In this document: piece by piece, positions 1-4,953 of the stretch | How the letters are laid out: every line of letters begins with the position of its first letter | How positions within the stretch are numbered: the first letter of the stretch is position 1 | Assembly (NCBI GenBank): GCA_029857855.1 | Contig: JAOUGG010000160.1 | Span: 1 to 6,295, forward strand | Source of the DNA: Acidimicrobiia bacterium | GTDB taxonomy: Bacteria; Actinomycetota; Acidimicrobiia; Acidimicrobiales; SZUA-35 | Direction of reading: 5' to 3' | Length of the DNA stretch: 6,295 nucleotides | Position numbers and translations under genes: made by a program | Notes under the pieces: generated by a model | Databases searched by the model: none | Seen by the model: only the letters and a program-made list of their open reading frames with translations | Told to the model about the DNA's origin: nothing

Positions 1-191
1 AAGCACTAGCTTTGCCATCGGGCAACAAGGTGACGCTTCTGCAGAAGGTAAGGGTTCCGGCCGGTACCCGCCTTCAGCGCTCGCGCGCGCTGCCAGCGTT
101 CGGAAGACGTGGTGGAGGCGAGCAATTCGAGTTACTTAACAGAATTCCTCGGGCCAGTTTCGGAACCCGGACCAATTGGGGTCCCCGATGA
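1..191 (+). CDS. C-terminal end of a probable polymorphic/secreted toxin (5' end outside the window)
   Basis: An open frame runs from base 3 to the TGA at 189-191 with no stop and no clear start, so this is the last 62 codons of a gene entering from the left. The stretch ALPAFGRRGGGEQFEL (codons 29-44) resembles the PAFGQPGGGTQ-type motif near the C-terminus of TNT-like NAD glycohydrolase and related ADP-ribosyltransferase-like toxin domains. The Gln at codon 41 lies 21 residues from the end, about where I recall the TNT catalytic glutamine. If that holds, the protein would be a large secreted toxin acting in competitor or host cells. The stop overlaps the next start as ATGA (188-191), the usual coupling of toxin and immunity genes. 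Only the tail is visible, so delivery domains cannot be judged. Coding status is fairly secure; the toxin family is inference. Confidence 0.5.
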   Translation, partial: ALALPSGNKVTLLQKVRVPAGTRLQRSRALPAFGRRGGGEQFELLNRIPRASFGTRTNWGPR

Positions 192-523
192 GGTTCATCT
201 GGAGCGACGGATCGCTGCACCTAGAGGGCTTCACCGCTCCTGTCCTAAATGTTTTGCTGGTTGACGGCTCCTTGTTCGTTCTTCTCGATCCTGAAACTCC
301 CTCAACTACTGCCAATACTTCTGGCGTTTGCCAGAACATGCTGCGATTCTCGGGTTCCGATGAGCCACACTTCGTTGGCTTACCCACGACGACGACGGGC
401 GATACCTATACGAGTATGCGTTCAATCGGGAACGGCCGGATGTTGCAGGCCGACTCTTGGTCCGGCTACAGGGTGGCTATCGGATCCAATGGAAAGATCG
501 CACGTACAGAGTTCCTCAAATGA
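188..523 (+). CDS. Probable immunity protein for the upstream toxin
   Basis: A 111-aa soluble protein with no signal peptide or membrane segment. I chose ATG 188 over the in-frame TTG 176 because it overlaps the upstream stop as ATGA, allowing coupled translation without a Shine-Dalgarno sequence. The chain is rich in short beta-like stretches (FIWSDGSLHLEGF, LNVLLVDGSLFVLLDPE). It ends in ADSWSGYRVAIGSNGKIARTEFLK-type sequence at about residues 88-111. As I remember them, small actinobacterial proteins encoded next to toxins often end this way, with a Trp-Ser-Gly-Tyr segment and a Thr-Glu-Phe-x-Lys tail. By position and size it would bind and neutralise the toxin in the producer cytoplasm. 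Its base composition is less GC-rich than the later cargo genes, typical of exchangeable toxin-immunity cassettes. An antisense frame at 136-387 looks like a shadow. Coding is likely; the immunity role is inferred from context. Confidence 0.5.
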   Translation: MRFIWSDGSLHLEGFTAPVLNVLLVDGSLFVLLDPETPSTTANTSGVCQNMLRFSGSDEPHFVGLPTTTTGDTYTSMRSIGNGRMLQADSWSGYRVAIGSNGKIARTEFLK

Positions 524-613
524 GGTGCCTTGGAGGCGACTGAATCCGGCTTGGAGTCTATGGAGCCCATTCACGGTGTCGTGGCGCCAGTGGACTTCTG
601 AGGTCAACGCCGT

Positions 614-784
614 CGTCGTGTGGTTCCGGTGTCAGGCGCACGAAGAACCGCAGTGGCCTTGTCGCGTCGAAGTATCGCCGATGTCCCTGGGTTGGTTATG
701 AGCTGGTCGCCGGACTTGTGGAGACGACAGTGGGAGACCGTGTCCATTAGGTCCACAATCCTGGCGTGGTCGCAGCGCCGGCTA
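614..784 (+). repeat. Dispersed repeat, copy A
   Basis: First of four related non-coding copies. Landmarks in order: GTCGTGTGGTTC, CACGAAG (639), TTGTCGCG, the 16-mer GATGTCCCTGGGTTGG (680-695), ATGAGCTGGTCG, CTTGTGGAG, GTGGGAGACCGTGTCC and a CCTGGCGTGGTCGC tail. It aligns over its whole length with copy C at 5935. About 46 bases that have no counterpart between copies C and D lie between A and B. The frames crossing it differ among copies and no protein is recognisable. Extents are approximate. Confidence 0.75.
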
Positions 785-834
785 CGATTGCGGCAACTCG
801 GAATGGTTGGCGCGGCATTGGTGGGTTCCCGAGC

Positions 835-991
835 TGAACGCCGCCTTTGGTCAGGGGTGTCACGAAGAAAACCCCTCGCGGTCTGTCGCGCTGGAGGCTC
901 GGGGATGTCCCTGGGTTGGACATGAGCTGGTCGAGAAATTGGAAGGGGGACAACCTCGAGTGGAGCAGATGCAACGGCAGTCCAACGAGCC
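835..991 (+). repeat. Dispersed repeat, copy B
   Basis: Second copy in direct orientation, from TGAACGCCGCC through CACGAAG (861), CTGTCGCGCTGGAGGCTCGG and the 16-mer at 904-919, to the start of the GGCACCC sites. The 16-mer region can form a perfect 6-bp hairpin, ATGTCC (905-910) with GGACAT (918-923), around the loop CTGGGTT. Its partner in the right-hand block is copy D, with which it shares the GCGCTGG-GGCTCGG segment and the junction to the 27-bp repeat. Function unknown. Confidence 0.75.
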
Positions 992-1027
992 CGAGTTAGG
1001 CACCCACTTTGGCACCCGAGGGCACCC
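992..1027 (+). repeat. GGCACCC tandem sites, left copy (candidate integrase arm sites)
   Basis: GGCACCC occurs at 999, 1011 and 1021, steps of 12 and 10 bases, so all three lie on nearly the same face of the helix. Bases 992-1018 are repeated exactly at 6258-6284. A version with one mismatch over 25 bases lies at 1236-1260. Short, closely spaced direct repeats flanking an att core are what arm-type binding sites of tyrosine recombinases look like; that role is inferred. On the minus strand the sequence reads Gly-Ala-Lys-Val-Gly-Ala-stop, so descent from the 3' end of an integrase gene is an alternative. Confidence 0.6.
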
Positions 1028-1084
1028 GCGGGGTATGACGAAGGCCGCCGACGGGGTGTGGTCCCTGGTCAGCGGCCGGTGGAG

Positions 1085-1126
1085 TGGTACGCCCCCTGCG
1101 ACTTGAACCCAGAACCTGCGGATTAA
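1085..1126 (-). other. tRNA-Lys(CUU) 3'-half remnant, candidate att core
   Basis: Read on the minus strand this is the 3' half of a tRNA: TTAA from the anticodon loop, the TCCGC strand of the anticodon stem, AGGTT, a T-arm of CTGGG, TTCAAGT and CGCAG, the acceptor strand GGGGCGT, discriminator A and encoded CCA (1087-1085). GGACTCTTAA at 1138-1129 would supply the CTCTTAA loop with anticodon CTT, but six extra bases (CCTTAA) interrupt it, and no D-arm or 5' acceptor strand follows. A G:G mismatch also breaks the T-stem. It is therefore not a working tRNA. Integrative elements that target tRNA genes leave such a 3' fragment at the end away from the intact gene. Here the element would lie to the right. 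Confidence 0.75.
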
Positions 1127-1148
1127 GGTTAAGAGTCCCGGAAATATC

Positions 1149-1226
1149 GTCCAGTGAGTCCGGTACAGTCCGTTGAGCAGGGTTTTGTCCGGCCGTCGGT
1201 CCGGTGAGTCCGGTGGGGTCCGGTGA
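1149..1226 (+). repeat. Two phased triplets of GTCC(G)GT repeats
   Basis: GTCC begins at 1149, 1158 and 1168, and again at 1199, 1208 and 1218. Spacing within each triplet is 9 then 10 bases, and the triplets are offset by exactly 50 bases. The unit is GTCCGGTGA and the two 29-base triplets agree at 24 positions. A stray GTCCGG sits at 1187. Helically phased direct repeats between a tRNA-derived core and further direct repeats suggest binding sites for an excisionase/directionality factor or extra integrase arms. No frame through them gives a believable protein. Confidence 0.6.
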
Positions 1227-1235
1227 GACACGGGG

Positions 1236-1260
1236 AGTTTGGCACCCACTTTGGCACCCG
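1236..1260 (+). repeat. GGCACCC tandem sites, right of the att core
   Basis: Two GGCACCC units at 1241 and 1253, in the same 12-base arrangement as 992-1018 and 6258-6284. The only change over 25 bases is T instead of A at 1240. It lies about 110 bases from the tRNA-Lys remnant, on the opposite side from the 992 copy, so the core is flanked by arm-like repeats on both sides, as in an attP. Confidence 0.6.
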
Positions 1261-1305
1261 ACAGATTTGAACGGGTTCCTTTGTAGCAGCGGAACGTCGA
1301 TTGCG

Positions 1306-1346
1306 TAGACATATGACAGGCATACGTGTATGCTTGATGTATGTCT
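1306..1346 (+). promoter_or_regulatory. vapBC-1 promoter and overlapping operator dyad
   Basis: A -35-like TAGACA (1306-1311) and a -10-like TATGCT (1329-1334) are 17 bases apart. Transcription would start near 1341, on the A of the vapB ATG, giving a leaderless mRNA; no Shine-Dalgarno sequence is present. A 40-bp imperfect dyad (1307-1346, 15 of 20 positions paired) covers the promoter. Its outer arms are AGACATA and TATGTCT, its inner arms CATAC and GTATG around a central GT. This is the expected architecture for autorepression by a VapBC complex. Confidence 0.6.
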
Positions 1347-1595
1347 GATGTGATACCGGATAGGCCGAGGCGCAAATCGATGTTCCTTGGCCCGAATGCG
1401 CTCCGCAATCTTGCCGTGACGGCTTCTCGTCGCCGAACCGAACGCGAAGCAGTGGAGGACGCACTCGAACTCCTCGCCGCACGAGATGCACAACGAGATG
1501 CCATGCAGGAGTTCGTCGACTGGGCAACCGCGGAGTGGGGATCACCGACGGAGGCTGAGCGAGCGAGAGCCAACGAGATTTGGTCCGCTCGGTGA
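1341..1595 (+). CDS. VapB-like antitoxin (pair 1)
   Basis: An 84-aa hydrophilic protein directly upstream of, and overlapping, a PIN-domain toxin gene. By position, size and charge pattern it is the antitoxin of a type II toxin-antitoxin pair. Residues 12-50 (RKSMFLGPNALRNLAV, then RRTEREAVEDALELLAARD) fit a short strand and two helices of a ribbon-helix-helix DNA-binding domain. The rest (EFVDWATAEWGSPTEAERARANEIW) would be the helical tail that wraps the toxin active site. ATG 1341 sits inside the outer arm of the operator dyad, so the protein probably represses its own promoter together with VapC. I see no Shine-Dalgarno sequence, and a leaderless transcript is predicted. The exact VapB subfamily is not certain. 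Confidence 0.85.
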   Translation: MSDVIPDRPRRKSMFLGPNALRNLAVTASRRRTEREAVEDALELLAARDAQRDAMQEFVDWATAEWGSPTEAERARANEIWSAR

Positions 1596-1948
1596 TCTTC
1601 GACGCAGGGGTGTTCATCGCCTTGGAAAACCCCTCGCAACGCAGGGTCGTCCTCGCCTTGGTCGAGAAGATGCGGGCCGAGGGTATCGAGCCGGCCACCA
1701 ACGACGCAGCGCTGGCTCAAGCATGGCGTGACCCGGCAACGCAGGTGCCCATGGCCATGTTGGTCAAGGCCACCACGGTGTACCCCTTCGGGGATCCCAG
1801 GGTCATCGGGCGGCGGTGCGCCATCGCCGGTACGAGCGATGTGGTCGACGCGAGCCTCGCCGTGCTGGCCGATCAACTCGACATGACCATCGTAACCACC
1901 GACCCAGGCGACATGGCCCACCTCAACGTCACTTACCGCGAGCTGTAG
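1592..1948 (+). CDS. VapC-like PIN-domain ribonuclease toxin (pair 1)
   Basis: Type II toxin expected to cleave RNA (tRNA or rRNA in known VapCs) in a metal-dependent way when released from its antitoxin. I chose GTG 1592 because it overlaps the vapB stop as GTGA and gives MIFDAGVF; TTG 1580 would add four residues. Numbering from GTG, PIN acidic positions are D4 (FDAG), D83/D86 in GTSDVVDASLAVLA, and D104/D107 in VTTDPGDM. The second acidic position, usually Glu, is Gln43 (AALAQAWRD). I believe other actinobacterial PIN toxins also have Gln here, so this does not prove inactivity. The length of 118 aa is slightly short but complete. It is transcribed with vapB. Confidence 0.88.
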   Translation: MIFDAGVFIALENPSQRRVVLALVEKMRAEGIEPATNDAALAQAWRDPATQVPMAMLVKATTVYPFGDPRVIGRRCAIAGTSDVVDASLAVLADQLDMTIVTTDPGDMAHLNVTYREL

Positions 1949-2220
1949 GGCCGACTACGACCCAGCGTCCTGACCGTGGCCCCCCGCCGCTTACGGTGAT
2001 CCTTGAGTTTCCACAGGCGATCGATGGTGACGACCAGGCCGTCGACGGGCCGGCGACAGTGAAAGCCGAGCTCTCGGATCATTTCGGTTGTGCCCGTGGC
2101 GACCCTGACGCCCGACGGCTGGGACACATCCTGCGCAGATCGGCATAGACCCAGCGTGCCGATTCCGAGCGGTCTCGGAAGCAGGCTGCCGTTGCCGCCA
2201 GAAGGGTCAGCCGCAATCAT
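1933..2220 (-). CDS. Doubtful small ORF or coding remnant
   Basis: A 95-codon frame starting at ATG 2220 and ending inside the vapC-1 3' end (16 bases antisense). The middle (about residues 40-80, VRVATGTTEMIRELGFHCRR and PVDGLVVTIDRLWKLKDHRK) has GC-rich third positions and a protein-like composition. I recognise no family. It fills most of the gap between vapC-1 and the next gene, where I see no other structure apart from that gene's promoter. There is no Shine-Dalgarno sequence. It may be a decayed fragment or chance; low confidence. Confidence 0.2.
   Translation of the reverse strand: MIAADPSGGNGSLLPRPLGIGTLGLCRSAQDVSQPSGVRVATGTTEMIRELGFHCRRPVDGLVVTIDRLWKLKDHRKRRGATVRTLGRSRPYSSR
2192..2220 (+). 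promoter_or_regulatory. Predicted promoter of the AadB/Lnu-like gene
   Basis: TTGCCG (2192-2197) and AATCAT (2215-2220), 17 bases apart, each match the consensus at 4 of 6 positions. Six bases separate the -10 from GTG 2227, so a leaderless mRNA starting at or near the GTG is predicted. ATG 2219 is followed by TAG after four codons and cannot be the start. Confidence 0.4.
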
Positions 2221-2226
2221 GGGTGG

Positions 2227-2763
2227 GTGTTAGCTGGCAACTCGCTTCAGATTCGGCTGATCGCCGACATCAAGTCTGAGCTGACCGCTCGAGGGCTGGG
2301 TTGGTGGCTGTTTGGCGGCTGGGCCCTCGACGCTCAGCTCGGCCAGATCACTCGGAATCACGGTGATGTTGAGTTCTGGACGGAGCGGTCGGATGCGGAT
2401 TCCGTCCGTAAAGCCCTGATAGCCATCGGCGCTCAGGTCGTCGATACTCAGCCGATCGAGGAGAGTCGAGCCTTCGACCGCGACGGTGTGACGTTCAGTT
2501 CTGCATCTTTCGATCGCAACGACGATGGCACGTACGGTGTGCAGGGCCGCTGGTCGGATTGGATCTTTCCACCGAGCTCATTCGGCGACTCGACGGGCGA
2601 ACTCGATGGGCTCGTCGTGCCGACAATGAGTGTGGAACGGATGCTGGCGATGAAGGAGCAGTATGCATCGCTTCGCAATGGTGGGCCGCTCCGGGACAAA
2701 GACGTTCACGACATCGCAGTGCTCACAACGCTGGTAGACCGACCTCATCCGAACAGCTCGTAA
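2227..2763 (+). CDS. AadB/Lnu-type nucleotidyltransferase (aminoglycoside or lincosamide resistance-like)
   Basis: A 178-aa cytoplasmic protein with the signature of the small nucleotidyltransferase family that includes ANT(2'') AadB and lincosamide LnuA-like enzymes (PF10706-like). These transfer a nucleotide from NTP to a drug hydroxyl. Visible features: WWLFGGWALDAQLG (26-39) gives the GG-W-x-LDA nucleotide-binding motif; TRNHGDVEF (42-50) supplies the metal ligands D47 and E49; FDRNDDG (95-101) may supply the third acidic residue; PLRDKDVHDIAVL (154-166) matches the family's C-terminal LRPKD-type motif. Start GTG 2227 follows a predicted promoter by six bases. The gene stands alone and faces a second, unrelated nucleotidyltransferase gene 112 bases downstream. 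The drug, or whether there is one, cannot be told; related proteins of unknown substrate are common in soil actinobacteria. Confidence 0.8.
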   Translation: MLAGNSLQIRLIADIKSELTARGLGWWLFGGWALDAQLGQITRNHGDVEFWTERSDADSVRKALIAIGAQVVDTQPIEESRAFDRDGVTFSSASFDRNDDGTYGVQGRWSDWIFPPSSFGDSTGELDGLVVPTMSVERMLAMKEQYASLRNGGPLRDKDVHDIAVLTTLVDRPHPNSS

Positions 2764-2803
2764 GCGGCAATCTCGAACTCGATCGGTCACAGAGCGCTGC
2801 CAG

Positions 2804-2821
2804 CCACGAGGCCCCTTGTGG
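2804..2821. terminator. Possible bidirectional hairpin between convergent genes
   Basis: CCACGA (2804-2809) pairs with TTGTGG (2816-2821), one G:T pair included, around the loop GGCCCC. It lies in the 112-base gap between two convergent genes and could stop transcription from both sides. There is no T-tract, so intrinsic termination is uncertain. Confidence 0.3.
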
Positions 2822-2875
2822 TCCCAACGCGCACGGGCGCCCATTCTGCGCAGATGTCGAGGTGCTCCGGCATCG

Positions 2876-3745
2876 CTACGAGCGGGGCGGCAGGTTGGTG
2901 GCCGTCGGGAGCGTGGTGCGTGCCCAATCGGCGAGAGCGAGGAGGGGTTGTTCGTCCCATCGATGGCCGTGGTGACGGCGGTGGGCGGGGTTGATTTGCG
3001 CAGCCGATCGGTAGCAGCTGAGCGCGTCTGCGATCACGGTCCGGTGCTCGGCTGGCAGCTGCTCCAGGGCCCATTGAGCGCCTTCGTCTTTGCTCGGCGG
3101 CGGACCCGGGTTGTCCAACAGCACGAGAGCAGACCGGCAGATGTTCAACACGCCATAGAACGGCGACTCCACGATGCCACCGTCGAGAATCCAACGTAGG
3201 TCGTCGAGCACGGCGTCGAGGTAGGCCGACCGAGGGACCTCGCCGAAGATCTCCGTCGGAGCGGGCCCGGACAGGGCAAGACCACGCGAGCGGACAACAG
3301 TACAATGAGCCGCCAGGTCCGGGTCCGTACCATGAGGTCCGGGCTCGCCGCGGCGCAGGGTGTCGGCCCATTCCTCGCCGAAGTGGAACTCGTAGGGCGC
3401 GGGGTGCCGGAATGCTTCGGCTACCTCGCGTCGCATCACCGACAGTTCGACTCCGCCGACGATTGGGCGTCTATCAAACAGCCCGACGATGTCGGTCGCA
3501 AGGGCCGATCGGTCGTCGTCGGTGAGTGGTGAGTCGGTCACGACCAGCAGGTCCAGGTCACTCTTTGGCCGGTAGAATCCGCCCATCGCCAGCGAGCCGT
3601 GTAGGTACACGCCGACAGTGCTGTCGAGCTGACCGAGGCGCTCGACGATGTCACTGGTCCAGTCCGAGATGTCTGCGTCGACGTTGGCCCATTGCTGTGA
3701 TCGGCCGGGCGTGTGATCAATCGATTCGCGGGACGGGAGAGGCAC
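2876..3745 (-). CDS. AadA/ANT(9)-like aminoglycoside (spectinomycin-type) adenylyltransferase
   Basis: A 289-aa protein that aligns by eye along the whole AadA/ANT(3'')(9)-ANT(9) family, a little longer than the usual 260 or so. Expected reaction: AMP transfer from ATP to spectinomycin and perhaps streptomycin. The nucleotidyltransferase domain has YLHGS (47-51) and SDLDLLV (62-68) with metal ligands D63 and D65; E100 in GVELSV matches the family's catalytic base. Then come YEFHFGEEW (118-126) and the helical domain: DPDLAAH (141-147), GPAPTEIFG (160-168), NICRSALVLL (201-210), and SKDEGAQWALEQLP (218-231). Trp126 fits the AadA Trp thought to aid streptomycin binding, but the matching AadA Asp region reads SPFY (194-197). 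Spectinomycin-only activity is thus plausible. The start is GTG 3745 with TATCCT (3756-3751) five bases upstream. It is the only intact minus-strand cargo gene. Confidence 0.85.
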   Translation of the reverse strand: MPLPSRESIDHTPGRSQQWANVDADISDWTSDIVERLGQLDSTVGVYLHGSLAMGGFYRPKSDLDLLVVTDSPLTDDDRSALATDIVGLFDRRPIVGGVELSVMRREVAEAFRHPAPYEFHFGEEWADTLRRGEPGPHGTDPDLAAHCTVVRSRGLALSGPAPTEIFGEVPRSAYLDAVLDDLRWILDGGIVESPFYGVLNICRSALVLLDNPGPPPSKDEGAQWALEQLPAEHRTVIADALSCYRSAAQINPAHRRHHGHRWDEQPLLALADWARTTLPTATNLPPRS

Positions 3746-3841
3746 GCCACAGGATAGCGCCTACCGCGCCGGGGCAACTCGACGTCTCTACTGTCGACGG
3801 CGTCCGCCGCGGCCTGGCATCGTGGTGCCCATACTGGGCGG
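3746..3841. promoter_or_regulatory. Divergent promoter region
   Basis: These 96 bases separate the divergent adenylyltransferase and acetyltransferase genes. On the minus strand TATCCT (3756-3751) ends five bases before GTG 3745, with TTGCCC (3777-3772) fifteen bases upstream as a weak -35. On the plus strand CATACT (3830-3835) ends six bases before GTG 3842, without a convincing -35. Both fit leaderless starts; neither has a Shine-Dalgarno sequence. No strong operator dyad is visible. Confidence 0.35.
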
Positions 3842-4363
3842 GTGGCCGCTGCCGAACCTGTAATCCGTGAGTTTGTTCCTGCCGACTGGAGCGCGGTTTG
3901 TGCTCTCCATGAGCCGGCGGCAAGGTCCGAACTCGCCCGGTCCGGTCGGGATCCGCGGTCGTTTCGCCCGATGCACGACGAGGAGGACCTCGACACCTTC
4001 CTTCGGCTGAACACAGCGCTGGTGGCATGCCTGGACGGCGAGGTCGTCGGTTTCGTCGCCTGGCGGGATCGTGGCGAGTGGAGCGGCAGCGGCTACCTGT
4101 CGTGGCTGTATGTCCATCCGGCCTACCATCGGCGCGGCATCGGCGGGCTCTTGTTGCGACAGGCGATGAACGCTCTCGGTGACCAGGCGTGGACGCTCAC
4201 GTCGCAGGGCAACGAGTCGGCCATCGGCCTGTACCTACGACACGGGATGCGAATCGTGACCGCGTATCAGACCGAGTCTCTTGGCTACCCGTACACCGAG
4301 GTCAGGCTCGCACTGCCCACAAGCCGAAAAAGCGACCCGGACGCTCCCAACTTTGGCACCTGA
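3842..4363 (+). CDS. GNAT-family N-acetyltransferase (first of two)
   Basis: A 173-aa acetyltransferase of the GNAT fold, using acetyl-CoA; substrate unknown. The N-terminus VIREFVPADWSAVCALHE (7-24) is the usual strand 1 and helix 1. EVVGFVAW (67-74) is strand 4, YLSWLYVHPAYHRRGIGGLLL (from 85) carries the pyrophosphate-binding motif A (RRGIGG), and NESAIGLYLRHGM (124-136) is motif B. The start GTG 3842 lies six bases after a -10-like CATACT, with no Shine-Dalgarno sequence. The last 14 residues or so are polar and unlike the fold. They end in Asn-Phe-Gly-Thr, encoded by a partial GGCACCC site (4350-4360) that also supplies the stop, suggesting the original end was altered. An antibiotic or a cellular amine could be acetylated. 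Confidence 0.85.
   Translation: MAAAEPVIREFVPADWSAVCALHEPAARSELARSGRDPRSFRPMHDEEDLDTFLRLNTALVACLDGEVVGFVAWRDRGEWSGSGYLSWLYVHPAYHRRGIGGLLLRQAMNALGDQAWTLTSQGNESAIGLYLRHGMRIVTAYQTESLGYPYTEVRLALPTSRKSDPDAPNFGT
4350..4360 (+). repeat. Partial GGCACCC site at a gene boundary
   Basis: ACTTTGGCACC matches 11 consecutive bases of the arm-like repeats (1006-1016 and 6272-6282). It overlaps the end of the first acetyltransferase gene and lies 50 bases before the second. It may be the scar of an older module junction, but an 11-base match could be chance. Confidence 0.3.
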
Positions 4364-4413
4364 CCGCGCAGTTGAGCTACGCCGTGGTGATCGGGACGGC
4401 GATATTAAGGGGG

Positions 4414-4953
4414 GTGGTCGACCTGCGCCCTGCCCGCGACGATGACTCCGAGGTGGTGGCTGCGATCTACATCGACTCCTGGAACCAAGGATTCGGGCAC
4501 TTGCTCGGCATACGTCAACACAGTGCCGAACGTATCGACCGATGGAGTGCTGACCTCGCCAGCCCCGCCACCGAGTGGACGGTGGCAGAGGTGGAGGGAC
4601 GCGTCGTGGGATTCATCGGTATCGGCCCTTCCCGCGACCCGGTCGACCCCGCGCTCGGCGAACTCGACACGATTGCCGTCGATCCCAGCCGCTGGCGGCA
4701 AGGAGTCGGTCGGGCCCTGACGGTCCGCGGCCTGGACCAGCTCAGCGCCAAGTGGAATCAAGCGATCCTCTGGACACCAGCCAACCACCCGAGAGGCCAC
4801 CGTTTCTACGAGGCGATGGGCTGGCGACAACTCGAGAGGACCAGGTACTCAGGTACAGAGGTTGCCTTCGGCCGACGACTCCAGCGCACCGTCCGATGGC
4901 GGCACGACCAGCGCAATCAGTATCACTCGGCTGATGGATCGGCCTGGAGTTGA
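4414..4953 (+). CDS. GNAT-family N-acetyltransferase (second of two)
   Basis: A 179-aa GNAT acetyltransferase; acetyl-CoA donor, acceptor unknown. I chose GTG 4414 because VDLRPARDDDSEVVAAIYID is a typical GNAT N-terminus, and GATATT (4401-4406) ends seven bases upstream. In-frame GTG 4384/4387 are alternatives, and the frame stays open back into the preceding gene. EGRVVGFIGIG (61-71) is strand 4. LDTIAVDPSRWRQGVGRAL (84-102) holds motif A with G97 and G99. WTPANHPRGHRFYEAMGW (120-137) is motif B with the C-terminal strand turn. The AAIYIDSWNQGF start recalls phosphinothricin/aminoglycoside-type acetyltransferase relatives, but the substrate cannot be fixed. It is not similar enough to the preceding GNAT to be a tandem duplicate. 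The last 20 or so residues are polar, beyond the fold. Confidence 0.82.
   Translation: MVDLRPARDDDSEVVAAIYIDSWNQGFGHLLGIRQHSAERIDRWSADLASPATEWTVAEVEGRVVGFIGIGPSRDPVDPALGELDTIAVDPSRWRQGVGRALTVRGLDQLSAKWNQAILWTPANHPRGHRFYEAMGWRQLERTRYSGTEVAFGRRLQRTVRWRHDQRNQYHSADGSAWS

Noticed and set aside
178..186. GGGGTCCCC palindrome just before ATG 188.
   Set aside because: Nine bases with an odd centre inside the coding end of the toxin gene; expected by chance in GC-rich DNA.
136..387. 83-codon minus-strand frame opposite the candidate immunity gene.
   Set aside because: The plus-strand frame has the ATGA coupling and a protein-like sequence; the minus frame has neither.
995..1001. GTTAGGC (also at 6261-6267) matches the integron attC R' consensus, and the cargo (toxin-antitoxin, GNAT, aad genes) is integron-like.
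   Set aside because: No RYYYAAC partner lies at attC distance with foldable L boxes. GTCTAAC at 6234 is only 34 bases end to end with GTTAGGC. The gaps between cargo genes contain no GTTRRRY core, one cargo gene is reversed, and no intI is present.
996..1493. Minus-strand frame ending in Gly-Ala-Lys-Val-Gly-Ala, resembling the tail of some integrases.
   Set aside because: The body of the frame has no tyrosine-recombinase motifs and is antisense to vapB-1; only the terminal six residues fit. At most the GGCACCC repeat derives from such a gene end.
860..1921. 353-codon minus-strand open frame.
   Set aside because: It runs antisense through vapBC-1, the GTCC repeats, the tRNA remnant and repeat B. 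It has no recognisable domain and its composition follows the GC-rich opposite strand, so it is a shadow.
4189..4413. N-terminal extension of the second GNAT frame back to 4189.
   Set aside because: The extension overlaps the first GNAT gene in another frame, reads as Arg/His-rich shadow sequence, and the GNAT fold starts cleanly at VDLRPARDDD.
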